NCBI RefSeq assembly: GCF_963378105.1
Contig: NZ_OY726398.1
Location: forward strand, 3,844,001 to 3,908,000
From: Mycolicibacter sp. MU0102
GTDB lineage: Bacteria > Actinomycetota > Actinomycetes > Mycobacteriales > Mycobacteriaceae
Reading direction: 5' to 3'
Length of the DNA: 64,000 bases
Shown: piece by piece, positions 15,881 through 24,318 of the stretch
How the letters are laid out: each line of letters begins with the position of its first letter
How positions within the stretch are numbered: position 1 is the stretch's first letter
Made by a program: the position numbers and the translations under genes
The notes under the pieces: model-generated
The model's input: only the letters and a program-made list of their open reading frames with translations
Database searches by the model: none
What the model was told of the DNA's origin: nothing

Positions 15881-17338
15881 ATGTCGGTGCAGACGGTGTT
15901 GGACGACATTCGCAAGGTCCCCGGCACCGGAGACGTGATTCCGATCATCGATCCGGCCACTGAAGAGCAGCTGACCGAATTCACCGACTGCGGACCCGAA
16001 GCGGTCAACGACGCCGTCGCCCGGGCCAAGGCCACCGCCGAGTCCGGGGTGTGGTCGCAGATGGCCGACTACGACCGGGCCAAGGTGCTGTGGAAGGTCG
16101 CCGACCTCATCGACGAGAACGCCGAGATCCTCGCCGAACTGGAGTCCGTCAACGCCGGCATTCCGGCCTCGCAGGCCGCGATCATCACCAAAGTGGGTTC
16201 GGAGTGGTTCCGCTACTACGCCGGCTGGTGTACCAAGATCGACGGCATCGCACGAGATGTGAACACCGGTGGCCTGACCGGCATCGAGTCACACCAGCAC
16301 GTCTACACGCTGCGCGAGCCCTATGACGTGGTGGGCCTGATCTTCCCGTGGAACGGACCGGTCTTCAACTTCTGCGCCAAGCTGGCGCCGTCGCTGGCCG
16401 CCGGCTGCAGCAGTGTGGTCAAACCGGCCGAGGAAACCCCGCTGTCGGCGCTGGTCCTCGACCGCATCCTGAGCGAGGCCGGCGTTCCCGACGGCGTGGT
16501 CAACATGGTGCTGGGCTACGGCCACACCGCCGGTGCTGCGATCACCGCGCACCCGGACGTGGACAAAGTTGCGTTCACCGGGTCCACCGAAGTCGGTCGT
16601 GAGATCGTACGCTCCTCTGCCGCAAGCAATCTCAACAAGATCACCCTGGAACTCGGCGGCAAGTCGCCGGTGATGATCTTCGACGACGCCGACCTCGATA
16701 TGGCCATCACCATGGCGGCGTTCGGCACCTTCGTGCACTCGGGCCAGGCCTGCGTCTGTGGTTCGCGTGTGTTCGTCCAGCGCGGTGTCTACGAGCGCGT
16801 GGTCGAGGGCTTGGCGAACATGGCCAACATGATGAAGCTCGGTGGTCCCAAGGAAGAGGGCGCCATGGCAGGTCCGCTGATCAGCCAGAAGCAGCTCACC
16901 CGGGTGCTCGGCTACCTCGAGCAGGGCAAAGCCGACGGCAACGAGTTCGTCACCGGCGGCCACCGCCTGGACCGCAAGGGCTACTTCGTGCACCCGACCG
17001 TGGTCACCAATGTCGACCCCGATTCCAGCCGGCTGTTCCAGGAGGAGATCTTCGGGCCGGTGGTGACGGTGCTGCCGTTCGACGACGAAGACGAGGCGAT
17101 AGCCCTGGCCAACAACAGCAGCTACGGTCTGGCCGCCACTGCGTGGACCTCGAACCTGGGCCGGGCGCATCGACTGGCCAAGCGACTCAAGGCCGGAACG
17201 GTCGGACTGAACTGTCAGATGCAGTTCGACCACTCGATGCCGTTCGGCGGATACAAGCAGTCCGGCTGGGGTTACGAATCCGGCAAAGCGGGCATCGAAA
17301 CCTACCTCCAGACGAAAATCGTCTGGGCGCAGATGTAG
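15881..17338 (+). CDS. NAD(P)-dependent aldehyde dehydrogenase
   Basis: A 485-aa ALDH superfamily enzyme. Key features are the cofactor-binding FPWNGPVFNFCAKLAPSLAA, FTGSTEVG, the general-base Glu in LELGGKSP, and the nucleophile Cys291 in HSGQACVCGSR. Length is normal (480-500 aa). The ATG at 15881 follows AGAAGGGG. The next gene, a dihydrodipicolinate-reductase-like protein, begins 21 bp downstream and may be cotranscribed. It oxidises an aldehyde to the acid in the catabolic region; substrate unknown. Confidence 0.92.
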   Translation: MSVQTVLDDIRKVPGTGDVIPIIDPATEEQLTEFTDCGPEAVNDAVARAKATAESGVWSQMADYDRAKVLWKVADLIDENAEILAELESVNAGIPASQAAIITKVGSEWFRYYAGWCTKIDGIARDVNTGGLTGIESHQHVYTLREPYDVVGLIFPWNGPVFNFCAKLAPSLAAGCSSVVKPAEETPLSALVLDRILSEAGVPDGVVNMVLGYGHTAGAAITAHPDVDKVAFTGSTEVGREIVRSSAASNLNKITLELGGKSPVMIFDDADLDMAITMAAFGTFVHSGQACVCGSRVFVQRGVYERVVEGLANMANMMKLGGPKEEGAMAGPLISQKQLTRVLGYLEQGKADGNEFVTGGHRLDRKGYFVHPTVVTNVDPDSSRLFQEEIFGPVVTVLPFDDEDEAIALANNSSYGLAATAWTSNLGRAHRLAKRLKAGTVGLNCQMQFDHSMPFGGYKQSGWGYESGKAGIETYLQTKIVWAQM

Positions 17339-17359
17339 CCGGCGACTCCGAACAACGAC

Positions 17360-18436
17360 ATGGTTGACTCCCCCGCCTCCCCCTACCGGGTCGTCCAGTG
17401 GACGACCGGAAACGTCGGCAAGAGCTCCGTTCGGGCGATCGCCGGCAACCCGAATTACGACCTGGTCGGCCTCTTCGCATGGTCGGACGACAAGGTCGGT
17501 CGCGATGCCGGCGAGCTGGCCGGCATCGCCCCGATCGGCGTCGCCGCCACCAACGACGCCGCGGCGCTGCTGGCGCTCAAACCCGACTGCGTGGTCTACA
17601 ACCCGATGTGGATCAACGTCGACGAACTGGTGCAGATCCTGTCGGCGGGCGTAAACGTCGTGACGTCAGCGTCTTTCATCACCGGGCACAACCTCGGCGA
17701 CGACCGGGCCCGACTCGACGAGGCGTGCCGCAAGGGCGGTTCCACGCTGTTCGGATCCGGAGTCAGCCCGGGGTTTGCCGAACTGCTGGCGATCGTGGCG
17801 GCAACGGCCTGCGACCGGGTCGACAAGATCACCATCACCGAGACGGCCGACACCACCCTCTACGACTCTCCCGACACCGAACGGCCGGTGGGCTTCGGCG
17901 CCGCGATCGACGACCCGGACCTAGAACCCATGGCCGCCCGCGGCACGGCGGTCTTCGCCGAGGCGGTCCGGCTGGTCGCCGACGCCATGGGCGTCGAACT
18001 CGATGAGATCACCTGCTCGTGCGAATACGCCCAGACCACCGCGGATCTGCCGATGGCTTCGTGGACGATCCCGGCCGGGCATGTGGCCGGGGTCTTCGCC
18101 AGCTGGCAGGGAATCTCAGGCGGCCGATGCGTCATCGACATCAACGTGCGGTGGCGCAAAGGGCAAACGCTCGAGCCGGATTGGCAGCTCGACGGCGATG
18201 GCTGGAAGATCACCATCGACGGCCGGCCGACGGTGAACATGCAGGTCGGGTTCACCCCGCCGCCGGACCTGATCGCCTCGGCCAAGTCCCTCGACGACTT
18301 CTTCGAGCTCGGCCACATCATGACCGCGATGCCGCCGATCAACGCCATACCGGCCGTCGTCGCCGCCGAACCCGGGATCGCCACCTACAACGATCTGCCG
18401 CTGAACCTGCCCCGGTTCCCCGCTCAGAACAGGTAG
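17360..18436 (+). CDS. Dihydrodipicolinate reductase-like NAD(P)-binding oxidoreductase
   Basis: A 358-aa protein with an N-terminal Rossmann motif WTTGNVGKSSVRAI and a second domain typical of the DapB/2,4-diaminopentanoate dehydrogenase-like family that is expanded in mycobacteria. It is longer than true DapB (about 250 aa) and the DapB substrate motif is not seen, so it is not expected to make lysine. Function in this group is largely unknown; an alcohol, amine or carbonyl oxidoreductase role is plausible. It ends convergently with the cytochrome-oxidase-like operon, overlapping that last gene by 13 bp. Confidence 0.8.
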   Translation: MVDSPASPYRVVQWTTGNVGKSSVRAIAGNPNYDLVGLFAWSDDKVGRDAGELAGIAPIGVAATNDAAALLALKPDCVVYNPMWINVDELVQILSAGVNVVTSASFITGHNLGDDRARLDEACRKGGSTLFGSGVSPGFAELLAIVAATACDRVDKITITETADTTLYDSPDTERPVGFGAAIDDPDLEPMAARGTAVFAEAVRLVADAMGVELDEITCSCEYAQTTADLPMASWTIPAGHVAGVFASWQGISGGRCVIDINVRWRKGQTLEPDWQLDGDGWKITIDGRPTVNMQVGFTPPPDLIASAKSLDDFFELGHIMTAMPPINAIPAVVAAEPGIATYNDLPLNLPRFPAQNR

Positions 18437-18726
18437 ATCACCAGTACGGCCGTGCACAGCACGGCCAGCCAGGTGTCGGTGGTGCGGCGCAACCAGATCG
18501 GTGCGGTGCGCACCTCCATGAAGTTGCGGATGATCAGCCGGGCTTTGACGGCCGACAGCGCGATCACCGTGACGGTAATCGGGATGCTCGGCTCGACGTG
18601 CCCGGAGGTGTGTCCCGGGGCCAGCCACCACGCCAGCACGGTGATGACCACCAGAACAAGCCAAGTTCCGGTGAGTAGCGGGTCGGCTGCGAAGCGGGAT
18701 TGCTGCGGTGCGGTCACAGAGTTCAC
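18424..18726 (-). CDS. Cytochrome c oxidase subunit IV (NorF)-like membrane protein
   Basis: A 100-aa protein; GTG at 18726 is chosen because it overlaps the upstream stop in a GTGA junction (a second GTG at 18717 is possible). It has about three hydrophobic segments: TWLVLVVITVLAWWLA, IPITVTVIALSAVKARLII and TWLAVLCTAVLVIYLF. The ARLIIRNFMEVR segment matches the prokaryotic COX4/NorF-like family. It follows a subunit III-like protein, reproducing the NorE-NorF pairing seen beside nitric oxide reductases, but no catalytic subunit is present here. Confidence 0.75.
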   Translation of the reverse strand: MNSVTAPQQSRFAADPLLTGTWLVLVVITVLAWWLAPGHTSGHVEPSIPITVTVIALSAVKARLIIRNFMEVRTAPIWLRRTTDTWLAVLCTAVLVIYLF

Positions 18727-19295
18727 CTCATCACGTAGAGCAGGGCGAAGATGACGACCCAGAGCAGGTCGACCATGTGCCAATAGGTGGCGCCCTGTTC
18801 GACCATGCTGACCCGCGCCCGGCGTGGGTTGCGCAGTTCCCGGATCACGACGCCCAGAATCAGCAAGCCAAGGCCGACGTGGAACAGGTGCACGCCGGTA
18901 AGCACGTAATAGAAGCTGAAGAAGGCGCTGGAATTGGTGTGCCCCGCATGTATTTCCGCGGACCACTCATAAACCTTGAGCACCGCGAAGAGCGCTCCGC
19001 ACAGTGCCCCAGCCCGCACCAGGTGCACGGCGCCGGTGCGATCGCCGGCCCGGGCGGACTGCACGCTTTGGGCCACCAGCCAGGAGCTGGTGATCAGCAC
19101 GATGGTGTTGATCACGCCGATGGTGATGTTGAGGTGCTGCTGATCGGCCAGGAACTGCTCGGGTGCGCGCGTCCGGAAGACCAGGTAGGCGATGAAGTAG
19201 CTGCCGAAGATGAACAGGTCGCCGAGCACCATGAACCACATGTGGCCGTCGCCGGGCAGATGCGTACGGACGTTTGACGCTTTCAGGTCAGTCAT
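18723..19295 (-). CDS. Cytochrome c oxidase subunit III / NorE-like protein
   Basis: A 190-aa membrane protein with five hydrophobic helices. MWFMVLGDLFIFGSYFIAYL and the HLFHVGLGLL and YWHMVDLLWVVIFALLYV segments are diagnostic of the COX3 family. The ATG at 19295 overlaps the stop of the upstream membrane gene (ATGA). True oxidase subunit III sits with ctaC/ctaD or qcr genes; none are nearby, so this is a solitary NorE-type copy. It probably assembles with the subunit IV-like protein and perhaps the two six-helix proteins encoded upstream. Confidence 0.85.
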   Translation of the reverse strand: MTDLKASNVRTHLPGDGHMWFMVLGDLFIFGSYFIAYLVFRTRAPEQFLADQQHLNITIGVINTIVLITSSWLVAQSVQSARAGDRTGAVHLVRAGALCGALFAVLKVYEWSAEIHAGHTNSSAFFSFYYVLTGVHLFHVGLGLLILGVVIRELRNPRRARVSMVEQGATYWHMVDLLWVVIFALLYVMR

Positions 19296-20050
19296 CGGCG
19301 TGTCTCCGCAAGGGATTCGGGGGCTTCGCGTTTGCCGGTGACCCACATGATCGGGAAGATCAGCCCGATCCAGGCGGCGAAGATGACGACGGCGATGTAG
19401 AACGAGATGATGCCGTTCCAGGAGAAGGCGCCTGATTCGAACAGCCACATCTGGGTGGCGATCACTTCGGTGACGATCTGCCAGACGGTGATGTAGGCGA
19501 ACCACTTTGGGAAGATGTTGTTCTTGTCGTAGAAGATCGCCAGCGCCAAACAGAAATAGGCGGCGGTGAAACAGCCCAGCGATCCGTTGTAGGACAGTGT
19601 CCCCAGGTCGTAGAAGAAGCGCACCAGCTCCGGGTCGCGATCTGGCCGGAACACCGCGAGCAGGTAACACAGCATCATCAGCTGAAATCCCGGGACCGCC
19701 CCGACCGCCATGGCACCGATGTAGCCGTAGGCCAGCACCGAACCCGAGCTCATCCGTTTCATGTGATAGCCGATGAGGCCGTTGGAGATCGCGGCGCCGC
19801 CGGTGATCACCAGCAGCATCACAAAGCCGATCTGAATCGTCCACGCGTGTTGGTGATACCAGGCCTGGATCTCGGGCATGCCGACATCGGGGCGCGGCGG
19901 CGGCGTCACCCGGCCCAGCAGGCAGACACCGAGACCCATCAGCAGATAGAACGCCACCGAGATCCAGAACACCACCCGCACATCGGGTTTGCCTCCGGCC
20001 GGCGGTGCCTCGTCGGCCCGGGGTCCGTAGAGCAGTGTCGCGATATTCAC
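19292..20050 (-). CDS. Six-helix membrane protein, paralogue of its upstream neighbour
   Basis: A 252-aa protein, GTG start in a GTGA overlap. I do not recognise a named family. Six hydrophobic helices are visible, with a first extracytoplasmic loop (RPDVGMPEIQAWYHQHAWTI). It shares layout and motifs with the upstream gene product: AVFRPDRDPE versus AAFRPNRSPE, FPKWFAYITV versus FPRWVAHLSV, SWNGIISFYI versus AWDGLISFWV. The pair arose by duplication. Function unknown; operon with NorE/NorF-like genes suggests a membrane redox or transport complex. Confidence 0.75.
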   Translation of the reverse strand: MNIATLLYGPRADEAPPAGGKPDVRVVFWISVAFYLLMGLGVCLLGRVTPPPRPDVGMPEIQAWYHQHAWTIQIGFVMLLVITGGAAISNGLIGYHMKRMSSGSVLAYGYIGAMAVGAVPGFQLMMLCYLLAVFRPDRDPELVRFFYDLGTLSYNGSLGCFTAAYFCLALAIFYDKNNIFPKWFAYITVWQIVTEVIATQMWLFESGAFSWNGIISFYIAVVIFAAWIGLIFPIMWVTGKREAPESLAETRR

Positions 20051-20802
20051 CGCGCCGGTCCTTCGATCAAGCCTTCGGCCACGCCTTGGCGATAGAGCGC
20101 ATCGCGCAGCGCAAAGAACATCGCGATGACGAATACTGCGAACGCGCCGTTGCGAACCCAGAACGAGATGAGCCCGTCCCAGGCCAACGGTCCGGTGGTG
20201 AACACCGTCGCCGCGACCGAGGGCAACATTGCCAGGGCGGTGATCACCGAAAGGTGGGCCACCCAGCGCGGGAACACCGGATCGGGTCCGCGGTCGAAGT
20301 AGACGGCACAGGCGAGCATGGCGAACTGCGCCACGATCATGCCGACGGGAGCGATAAACGACAGCCACGCCATGTCGTTGAGCGCTTGAATCACCTCCGG
20401 GCTGCGGTTCGGGCGAAACGCCGCCACCCCGAAGTAGATGTTCGACAACGCGAACAGCGTCGCGCCGCTGACCACGGCAGCCAGGTAGGCGTAGGCGAAG
20501 GCGTGACTCTGGCCCGACATGCGCTTCATCTGCGCCACGATCAACACCAGAAACGGCACGATCATGATCCCGCACAGGTTGAACCCGACCATGCTTAATC
20601 GGATCCAGGACCGATGCTCGTCGTAGAACTGCGCCACCTGCCCGGCCGACATGGTTGGCGACATCGGCGGGAAGAAGCCCGGGAATGCCGCGAACATCGC
20701 GAGCAATACCGCGGCGACGACCGGACCCGACCACAGCAGCACCAGCTGCGCCCGGAATGCGGTGGCCTGCGGCGTCTCCTCCGCCTCAGCGATCATCTGC
20801 AT
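20047..20802 (-). CDS. Six-helix membrane protein, first gene of NorEF-like operon
   Basis: A 251-aa protein if started at ATG 20802, preceded by AAGGGA; an in-frame GTG at 20835 would add 11 residues. Six hydrophobic helices are visible, with a loop after helix 1 (FPPMSPTMSAGQVAQFYDEH). It is a paralogue of the next gene. It leads the four-gene operon ending at 18424, directly downstream of two TAGCCG-type palindromes and divergent in control from the TetR gene at 20913-21500. No cofactor-binding motif is obvious. Confidence 0.72.
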   Translation of the reverse strand: MQMIAEAEETPQATAFRAQLVLLWSGPVVAAVLLAMFAAFPGFFPPMSPTMSAGQVAQFYDEHRSWIRLSMVGFNLCGIMIVPFLVLIVAQMKRMSGQSHAFAYAYLAAVVSGATLFALSNIYFGVAAFRPNRSPEVIQALNDMAWLSFIAPVGMIVAQFAMLACAVYFDRGPDPVFPRWVAHLSVITALAMLPSVAATVFTTGPLAWDGLISFWVRNGAFAVFVIAMFFALRDALYRQGVAEGLIEGPAR

Positions 20803-20868
20803 GGCCTGGTCCCTTCGCTGCTCCCCCGGCGACACAAGTCGGGCGGGTGCGGGGACCGGATCACCCCC

Positions 20869-20882
20869 TAGCCGATCGACTA
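20869..20882. promoter_or_regulatory. TAGCCG-type operator, site 1
   Basis: TAGCCGATCGACTA is an imperfect inverted repeat of the TAGCCG-N2-CGGCTA type, 67 bp upstream of the start at 20802. It lies 6 bp from a perfect site at 20889, giving a tandem operator in front of the NorEF-like operon. Confidence 0.5.
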
Positions 20883-20888
20883 CCCGAA

Positions 20889-20906
20889 GATAGCCGAGCG
20901 GCTATC
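20889..20906. promoter_or_regulatory. TAGCCG-type operator, site 2 (perfect)
   Basis: GATAGCCGAGCGGCTATC is a perfect inverted repeat with 8-bp arms and a 2-bp centre. It lies just past the 3' end of the TetR gene (20913-21500, minus strand) and upstream of the membrane operon. A related sequence lies at the other end of the TetR gene. Confidence 0.7.
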
Positions 20907-20912
20907 CGGCGG

Positions 20913-21500
20913 TCAATGGCCGTCGAGAGGTTCGATGAATCGTTTGGTGAGCCGCAGCAATTGGGCGCGCAGCGTGTCATCGTCGACGTGACCCACCAGC
21001 GGATGCATCACCCCAACGGCGATGGCGCCGGACAACATCGCCGCCGACACCACGGCGTCATCCCCGGCGTCGCCGACGAGCACCCCGTAGAGCCGCGCGA
21101 TGAACAGTTGAAAAGGCTGGTGCTCGGCCAGCAGCCGGACGATCACCGGATCGAACTGCAGGGTGCTGGCCGCACCCCGTCGACGCACCGCCATGTCGAT
21201 GACGCCGTCGAGCAACACTTCTCGAGCCCGCGGTCGACTCTGCTCGGTTTCGGCAGCCTCCAGCGCCTCCTCCAACGCGCCCAGCTCCCGCTCGGTGAGT
21301 GCGACGACGATCTCTTCCTTGGTCTTGAACTGGTGGTAGACCGCCGCCTTGGTCACCCCGATCACGTCGGCGATCATCTGCAGCGACGTTCCGCCCACGC
21401 CGTGTTCGCCGATCAATTGCAGCGCAGCGTCGAGTATGCGCGTCTGCGCCGCGCTGCGGGGAATGAAGCGGAACTGGGTAGCGGCCGGAGTGGAAGCCAT
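20913..21500 (-). CDS. TetR-family regulator of the NorEF-like membrane operon
   Basis: A 195-aa protein. The helix-turn-helix lies in TRILDAALQLIGEHGVGGTS followed by LQMIADVIGVTKAAVYHQF, a textbook TetR N-terminus. The gene is flanked by TAGCCG-type inverted repeats (20869, 20889 and 21511), so it probably represses both itself and the membrane operon that starts at 20802. Ligand unknown. Confidence 0.88.
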   Translation of the reverse strand: MASTPAATQFRFIPRSAAQTRILDAALQLIGEHGVGGTSLQMIADVIGVTKAAVYHQFKTKEEIVVALTERELGALEEALEAAETEQSRPRAREVLLDGVIDMAVRRRGAASTLQFDPVIVRLLAEHQPFQLFIARLYGVLVGDAGDDAVVSAAMLSGAIAVGVMHPLVGHVDDDTLRAQLLRLTKRFIEPLDGH

Positions 21501-21510
21501 GCGATGAGAG

Positions 21511-21524
21511 TAGCCAGTCGGCTA
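21511..21524. promoter_or_regulatory. TAGCCG-type operator, site 3
   Basis: TAGCCAGTCGGCTA lies 10 bp upstream of the TetR start at 21500 and overlaps the last codons of the meaB-like gene. It keeps TAGCC and GGCTA arms and is probably the autoregulatory site. Confidence 0.55.
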
Positions 21525-22391
21525 GTCAGATAACAGCCGCTCCGCCGCTGAGTAGGGATCGTCGGTTCCGTCGACAACCAGTTCGGTGAGCCGGTCCAGC
21601 GCGGGATGGGTGCGCAGCCGGGTCTGAGCCAGTGACAGGATCTGCGCCCGCGCCCGGGCCAGCCGGCGCTCGCGACTGTCGGTGCGGTGATGGGCTTCGA
21701 TCGTGTCTACCAGCTCGTCCAGACCCTCGCCGCGCGCGGCGATCAGGGTGAGAATCGGTGCGCCGGTGTGGTGCAACTCGATGCGCAGGTCGCGCACGGT
21801 CTGTTCGGCACCCTCGCGGTCGGCCTTGTTGACCACCACGATGTCGCCCACTTCCAGCAATCCGGCTTTGGCGGCCTGGACCGCATCGCCGGCGCCAGGA
21901 TTGAGCACCACGATTGTCGGATCGGCGATCGCGGCGATCTCGATCTCGGACTGGCCCACCCCGACCGTCTCCAGCAGCAGCACGTCGAATCCGAGCGCGG
22001 CGAGCAGCTGGAGGGCTGCGGGCACCGCCTCGGCCAGTCCACCCAGGTGGCCGCGGGCCGCCACCGACCGGATGAGCACGTCCGGGTCGTTGATGTGGGC
22101 AGCCATCCGGATGCGATCACCCAGCAGTGCGCCGCCGCTGAACGGCGAGGACGGGTCGACGGCCAGCACCGCCACCCGCAGGCCCCGCTGTCGGTATGCC
22201 CCTACCAGAGCAGCGATCGTGGTGGACTTGCCGGCCCCCGGCGGTCCGGTCACTCCGATGACTCGCGTGGCCGCAGGCCCCACGGCGGACAGAACCTCGC
22301 CCCGCCGGCCGCTTTCGACCAGGCTGAGCAAGCGGCCGGTGGCGCGGACGGAGCCCCCGCGCGCCGCGGCCAGCAACTCGGCAATGGTCAT
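21522..22391 (-). CDS. MeaB/ArgK-type GTPase (mutase chaperone family)
   Basis: A 289-aa P-loop GTPase. Walker A is GPPGAGKST near residue 49-57, followed by DPSSPFSGGALLGDRIRM (the MeaB switch region), ETVGVGQSE and the base-specificity motif NKAD. ATG at 22391 is chosen; an in-frame GTG 6 nt upstream is possible. MeaB proteins protect and load coenzyme-B12 acyl-CoA mutases. No mutase subunit gene is in the window; instead it terminates a ligase-dehydrogenase-hydratase operon. It may serve a mutase encoded elsewhere. Confidence 0.9.
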   Translation of the reverse strand: MTIAELLAAARGGSVRATGRLLSLVESGRRGEVLSAVGPAATRVIGVTGPPGAGKSTTIAALVGAYRQRGLRVAVLAVDPSSPFSGGALLGDRIRMAAHINDPDVLIRSVAARGHLGGLAEAVPAALQLLAALGFDVLLLETVGVGQSEIEIAAIADPTIVVLNPGAGDAVQAAKAGLLEVGDIVVVNKADREGAEQTVRDLRIELHHTGAPILTLIAARGEGLDELVDTIEAHHRTDSRERRLARARAQILSLAQTRLRTHPALDRLTELVVDGTDDPYSAAERLLSD

Positions 22392-22399
22392 CGGCACCG

Positions 22400-23167
22400 T
22401 CAGTTCTTGTTCGCGGTGAGCCGATCGATGATGGCCGCGAAGTCGTCGGTCTTGAAGGACTGATCTTCGGCCATGTTGGCGAAATCCAACGTGGCCAGTA
22501 CCGCGCGCTCCAGGTGGATGTTGAGCAGCCGCTTGGTGCTCTCCACCGCCTGGCGGGGTAGCTCAGCGATTCGCTTGGCACACGAAATTGCTTCCGCCAG
22601 CGGGTCTTCCGCTACGTGGTTGGCCAACCCCAGCTCCACCGCCCGGGCCGCCGGAATACGCGCTCCGGTCAGGGCGTACTCCTTGGCCAGCAGCAGGCTC
22701 ATCTGCAACGGCCAGGTGAGCGGGCCCCCGTCGGCAGCGACCAGACCCACCTGCACGTGCGGGTCGGCCAGGTAGGCCGACTCCGAGATGTAGACGATGT
22801 CGCTCAGCGCCACCAGACTGCAGCCCAGTCCGACGGCGGGCCCGTTCACCGCGGCGATCACCGGGGTACGGCAACGTGCCATGCCCAGCACGATATCGCG
22901 GCCGTGCGCAATCGTCTTGGCGCGCAGCTTCTCGTCGCGACGCAGTTCGTCGAGGTAGGCGAAATCGCCCCCGGCAGAGAACGCCCGACCGCTGCCGGTC
23001 AGCACCGCCGCCCGCGCCTCGTCGTCCTCCTCCAACCGGGGCCACAGTTTCGCCAGGCCGGTGTGCAGTGCGTCATTGACGGCGTTGAGCGCGTCGGGGC
23101 GGTTCAGCGTGATGATCCGCAGCGGGCCCTCGGCGCGCACATCGATCTCAGCAGGCATGTCGTACAT
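22400..23167 (-). CDS. Enoyl-CoA hydratase/isomerase family protein
   Basis: A 255-aa crotonase-fold protein with AAGGAG before its ATG. The CoA/oxyanion-hole segments are GSGRAFSAGGDFAYL and VNGPAVGLGCSLVALSD. In the loop that usually supplies the first catalytic Glu (PE), this protein reads DPHVQVGLV, while the second acidic position (ADGG) is kept, so it may be an isomerase or act on unusual substrates. It sits between acyl-CoA dehydrogenase and MeaB-type genes in a beta-oxidation-like operon. Confidence 0.88.
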   Translation of the reverse strand: MYDMPAEIDVRAEGPLRIITLNRPDALNAVNDALHTGLAKLWPRLEEDDEARAAVLTGSGRAFSAGGDFAYLDELRRDEKLRAKTIAHGRDIVLGMARCRTPVIAAVNGPAVGLGCSLVALSDIVYISESAYLADPHVQVGLVAADGGPLTWPLQMSLLLAKEYALTGARIPAARAVELGLANHVAEDPLAEAISCAKRIAELPRQAVESTKRLLNIHLERAVLATLDFANMAEDQSFKTDDFAAIIDRLTANKN

Positions 23168-23226
23168 GTCTTACGCTCCTTCCATAGTCGCGACCCGCTT
23201 CACCCGGACTTCGTCCGCGTTCGCGA

Positions 23227-24318
23227 TCACGACGTCAATCCCAGGATTCGGCCGGCAATGATGTTCTTCTGGATCTGCGAGGTACCGCCCATCACGCTCT
23301 GGGCGCGGCTGTACAGGTAGGCGCTGAGCAGGTCCGGGTCGTCGACCCCGCCAACCGCCAGCGCAGCGTGGCCGACGGACTGCTCCACCCAGGTCATCAG
23401 CAGCTTGTCCAGTGAGCCCTCCGGCCCATGCGAGAGCCCGTCAAGCTGTTCGGAGAGCCGTCGGCGCACATGCAACCGCAGCATCTCGGTTTCCACTGCC
23501 GCCCAAGCTAATTCCTCCGGTACGTCACCGGCTACCCGCTTCGCCATCTGGCGCACCAGCTTGCCGTAGCGCGCCGAGTACCCCAGGGTCGACGGTTCGC
23601 GCTCATGACCAACCACCGTCATCGCCAGCGCCCAGCCCTCCCCCGGCGCACCGATCATCTGGCTTGCCGGCACCCTCGCGCCGTCGAACAGCACCTGGCC
23701 GAATTCCGTGGTGACACCGTTGATCATCTGCAGCGGTCGCTGCTCGATTCCGGGCTGGTGCATCGAGATGATGAACGCCGAGATGCCGCGGTGCCGGGGC
23801 GCGTCCTTATCGGTGCGGGCCAACAGCAGGCACCAGTCGGCGACATCGGAGTAACTGGTCCAGATCTTGTGGCCGTGTATGACGTAGTCGTCGCCTTCAC
23901 GGGTCGCCGTGGTGGTCAGCGACGCCAGGTCTGAACCGGCCCCGGGCTCGGAGAACCCCTGGCACCAGCGCTGGGTGCCGTCGATCATGCCGGGCAGGAA
24001 CCGTTGCTGCAGTTCTGCACTGGCGTGGCGACCCAGCCCGACGACCAGATACCCCAAACTCGGCCGCGGCGGGGCGCCGGCAGCGGCCAGCTCCTCGTCG
24101 ACGATGACGTCATAGACCGGCGGCAGCTCCTGGCCGCCGTACTCGCGCGGCCAGGACGCCCCGAAGAACCCGCCTGCATACAGCGCCTGATGCCACTCAC
24201 CCTGGCGCGCCCAGTACTCGTCGTCGCCGGCGGCGGGGAAGGTACCAGCCCGCTCGGTCAGCCAGGCCCGAAGCCTGCTGCGAAAGTCGGCTTCGGCGGG
24301 CGAATCACGAAAGTCCAT
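23227..24318 (-). CDS. Acyl-CoA dehydrogenase (long subunit of a pair)
   Basis: A 363-aa protein with QGFSEPGAGSDLASLTTTA, VIHGHKIWTSYSDVAD and the C-terminal MGGTSQIQKNIIAGRILGL flavin loop. It overlaps the end of the adjacent upstream acyl-CoA dehydrogenase gene by 14 bp, so the two are co-translated and probably form a heteromer. It is the third gene of the ligase operon (26610 to 21522). Confidence 0.9.
   Translation of the reverse strand: MDFRDSPAEADFRSRLRAWLTERAGTFPAAGDDEYWARQGEWHQALYAGGFFGASWPREYGGQELPPVYDVIVDEELAAAGAPPRPSLGYLVVGLGRHASAELQQRFLPGMIDGTQRWCQGFSEPGAGSDLASLTTTATREGDDYVIHGHKIWTSYSDVADWCLLLARTDKDAPRHRGISAFIISMHQPGIEQRPLQMINGVTTEFGQVLFDGARVPASQMIGAPGEGWALAMTVVGHEREPSTLGYSARYGKLVRQMAKRVAGDVPEELAWAAVETEMLRLHVRRRLSEQLDGLSHGPEGSLDKLLMTWVEQSVGHAALAVGGVDDPDLLSAYLYSRAQSVMGGTSQIQKNIIAGRILGLTS

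Noticed and set aside
18424..20050. True cytochrome c oxidase subunits III and IV of the respiratory chain
   Set aside because: The respiratory ctaE lies with qcr genes in mycobacteria; here the neighbours are unrelated membrane proteins and a dedicated TetR, so a NorE/NorF-like solitary pair fits better.
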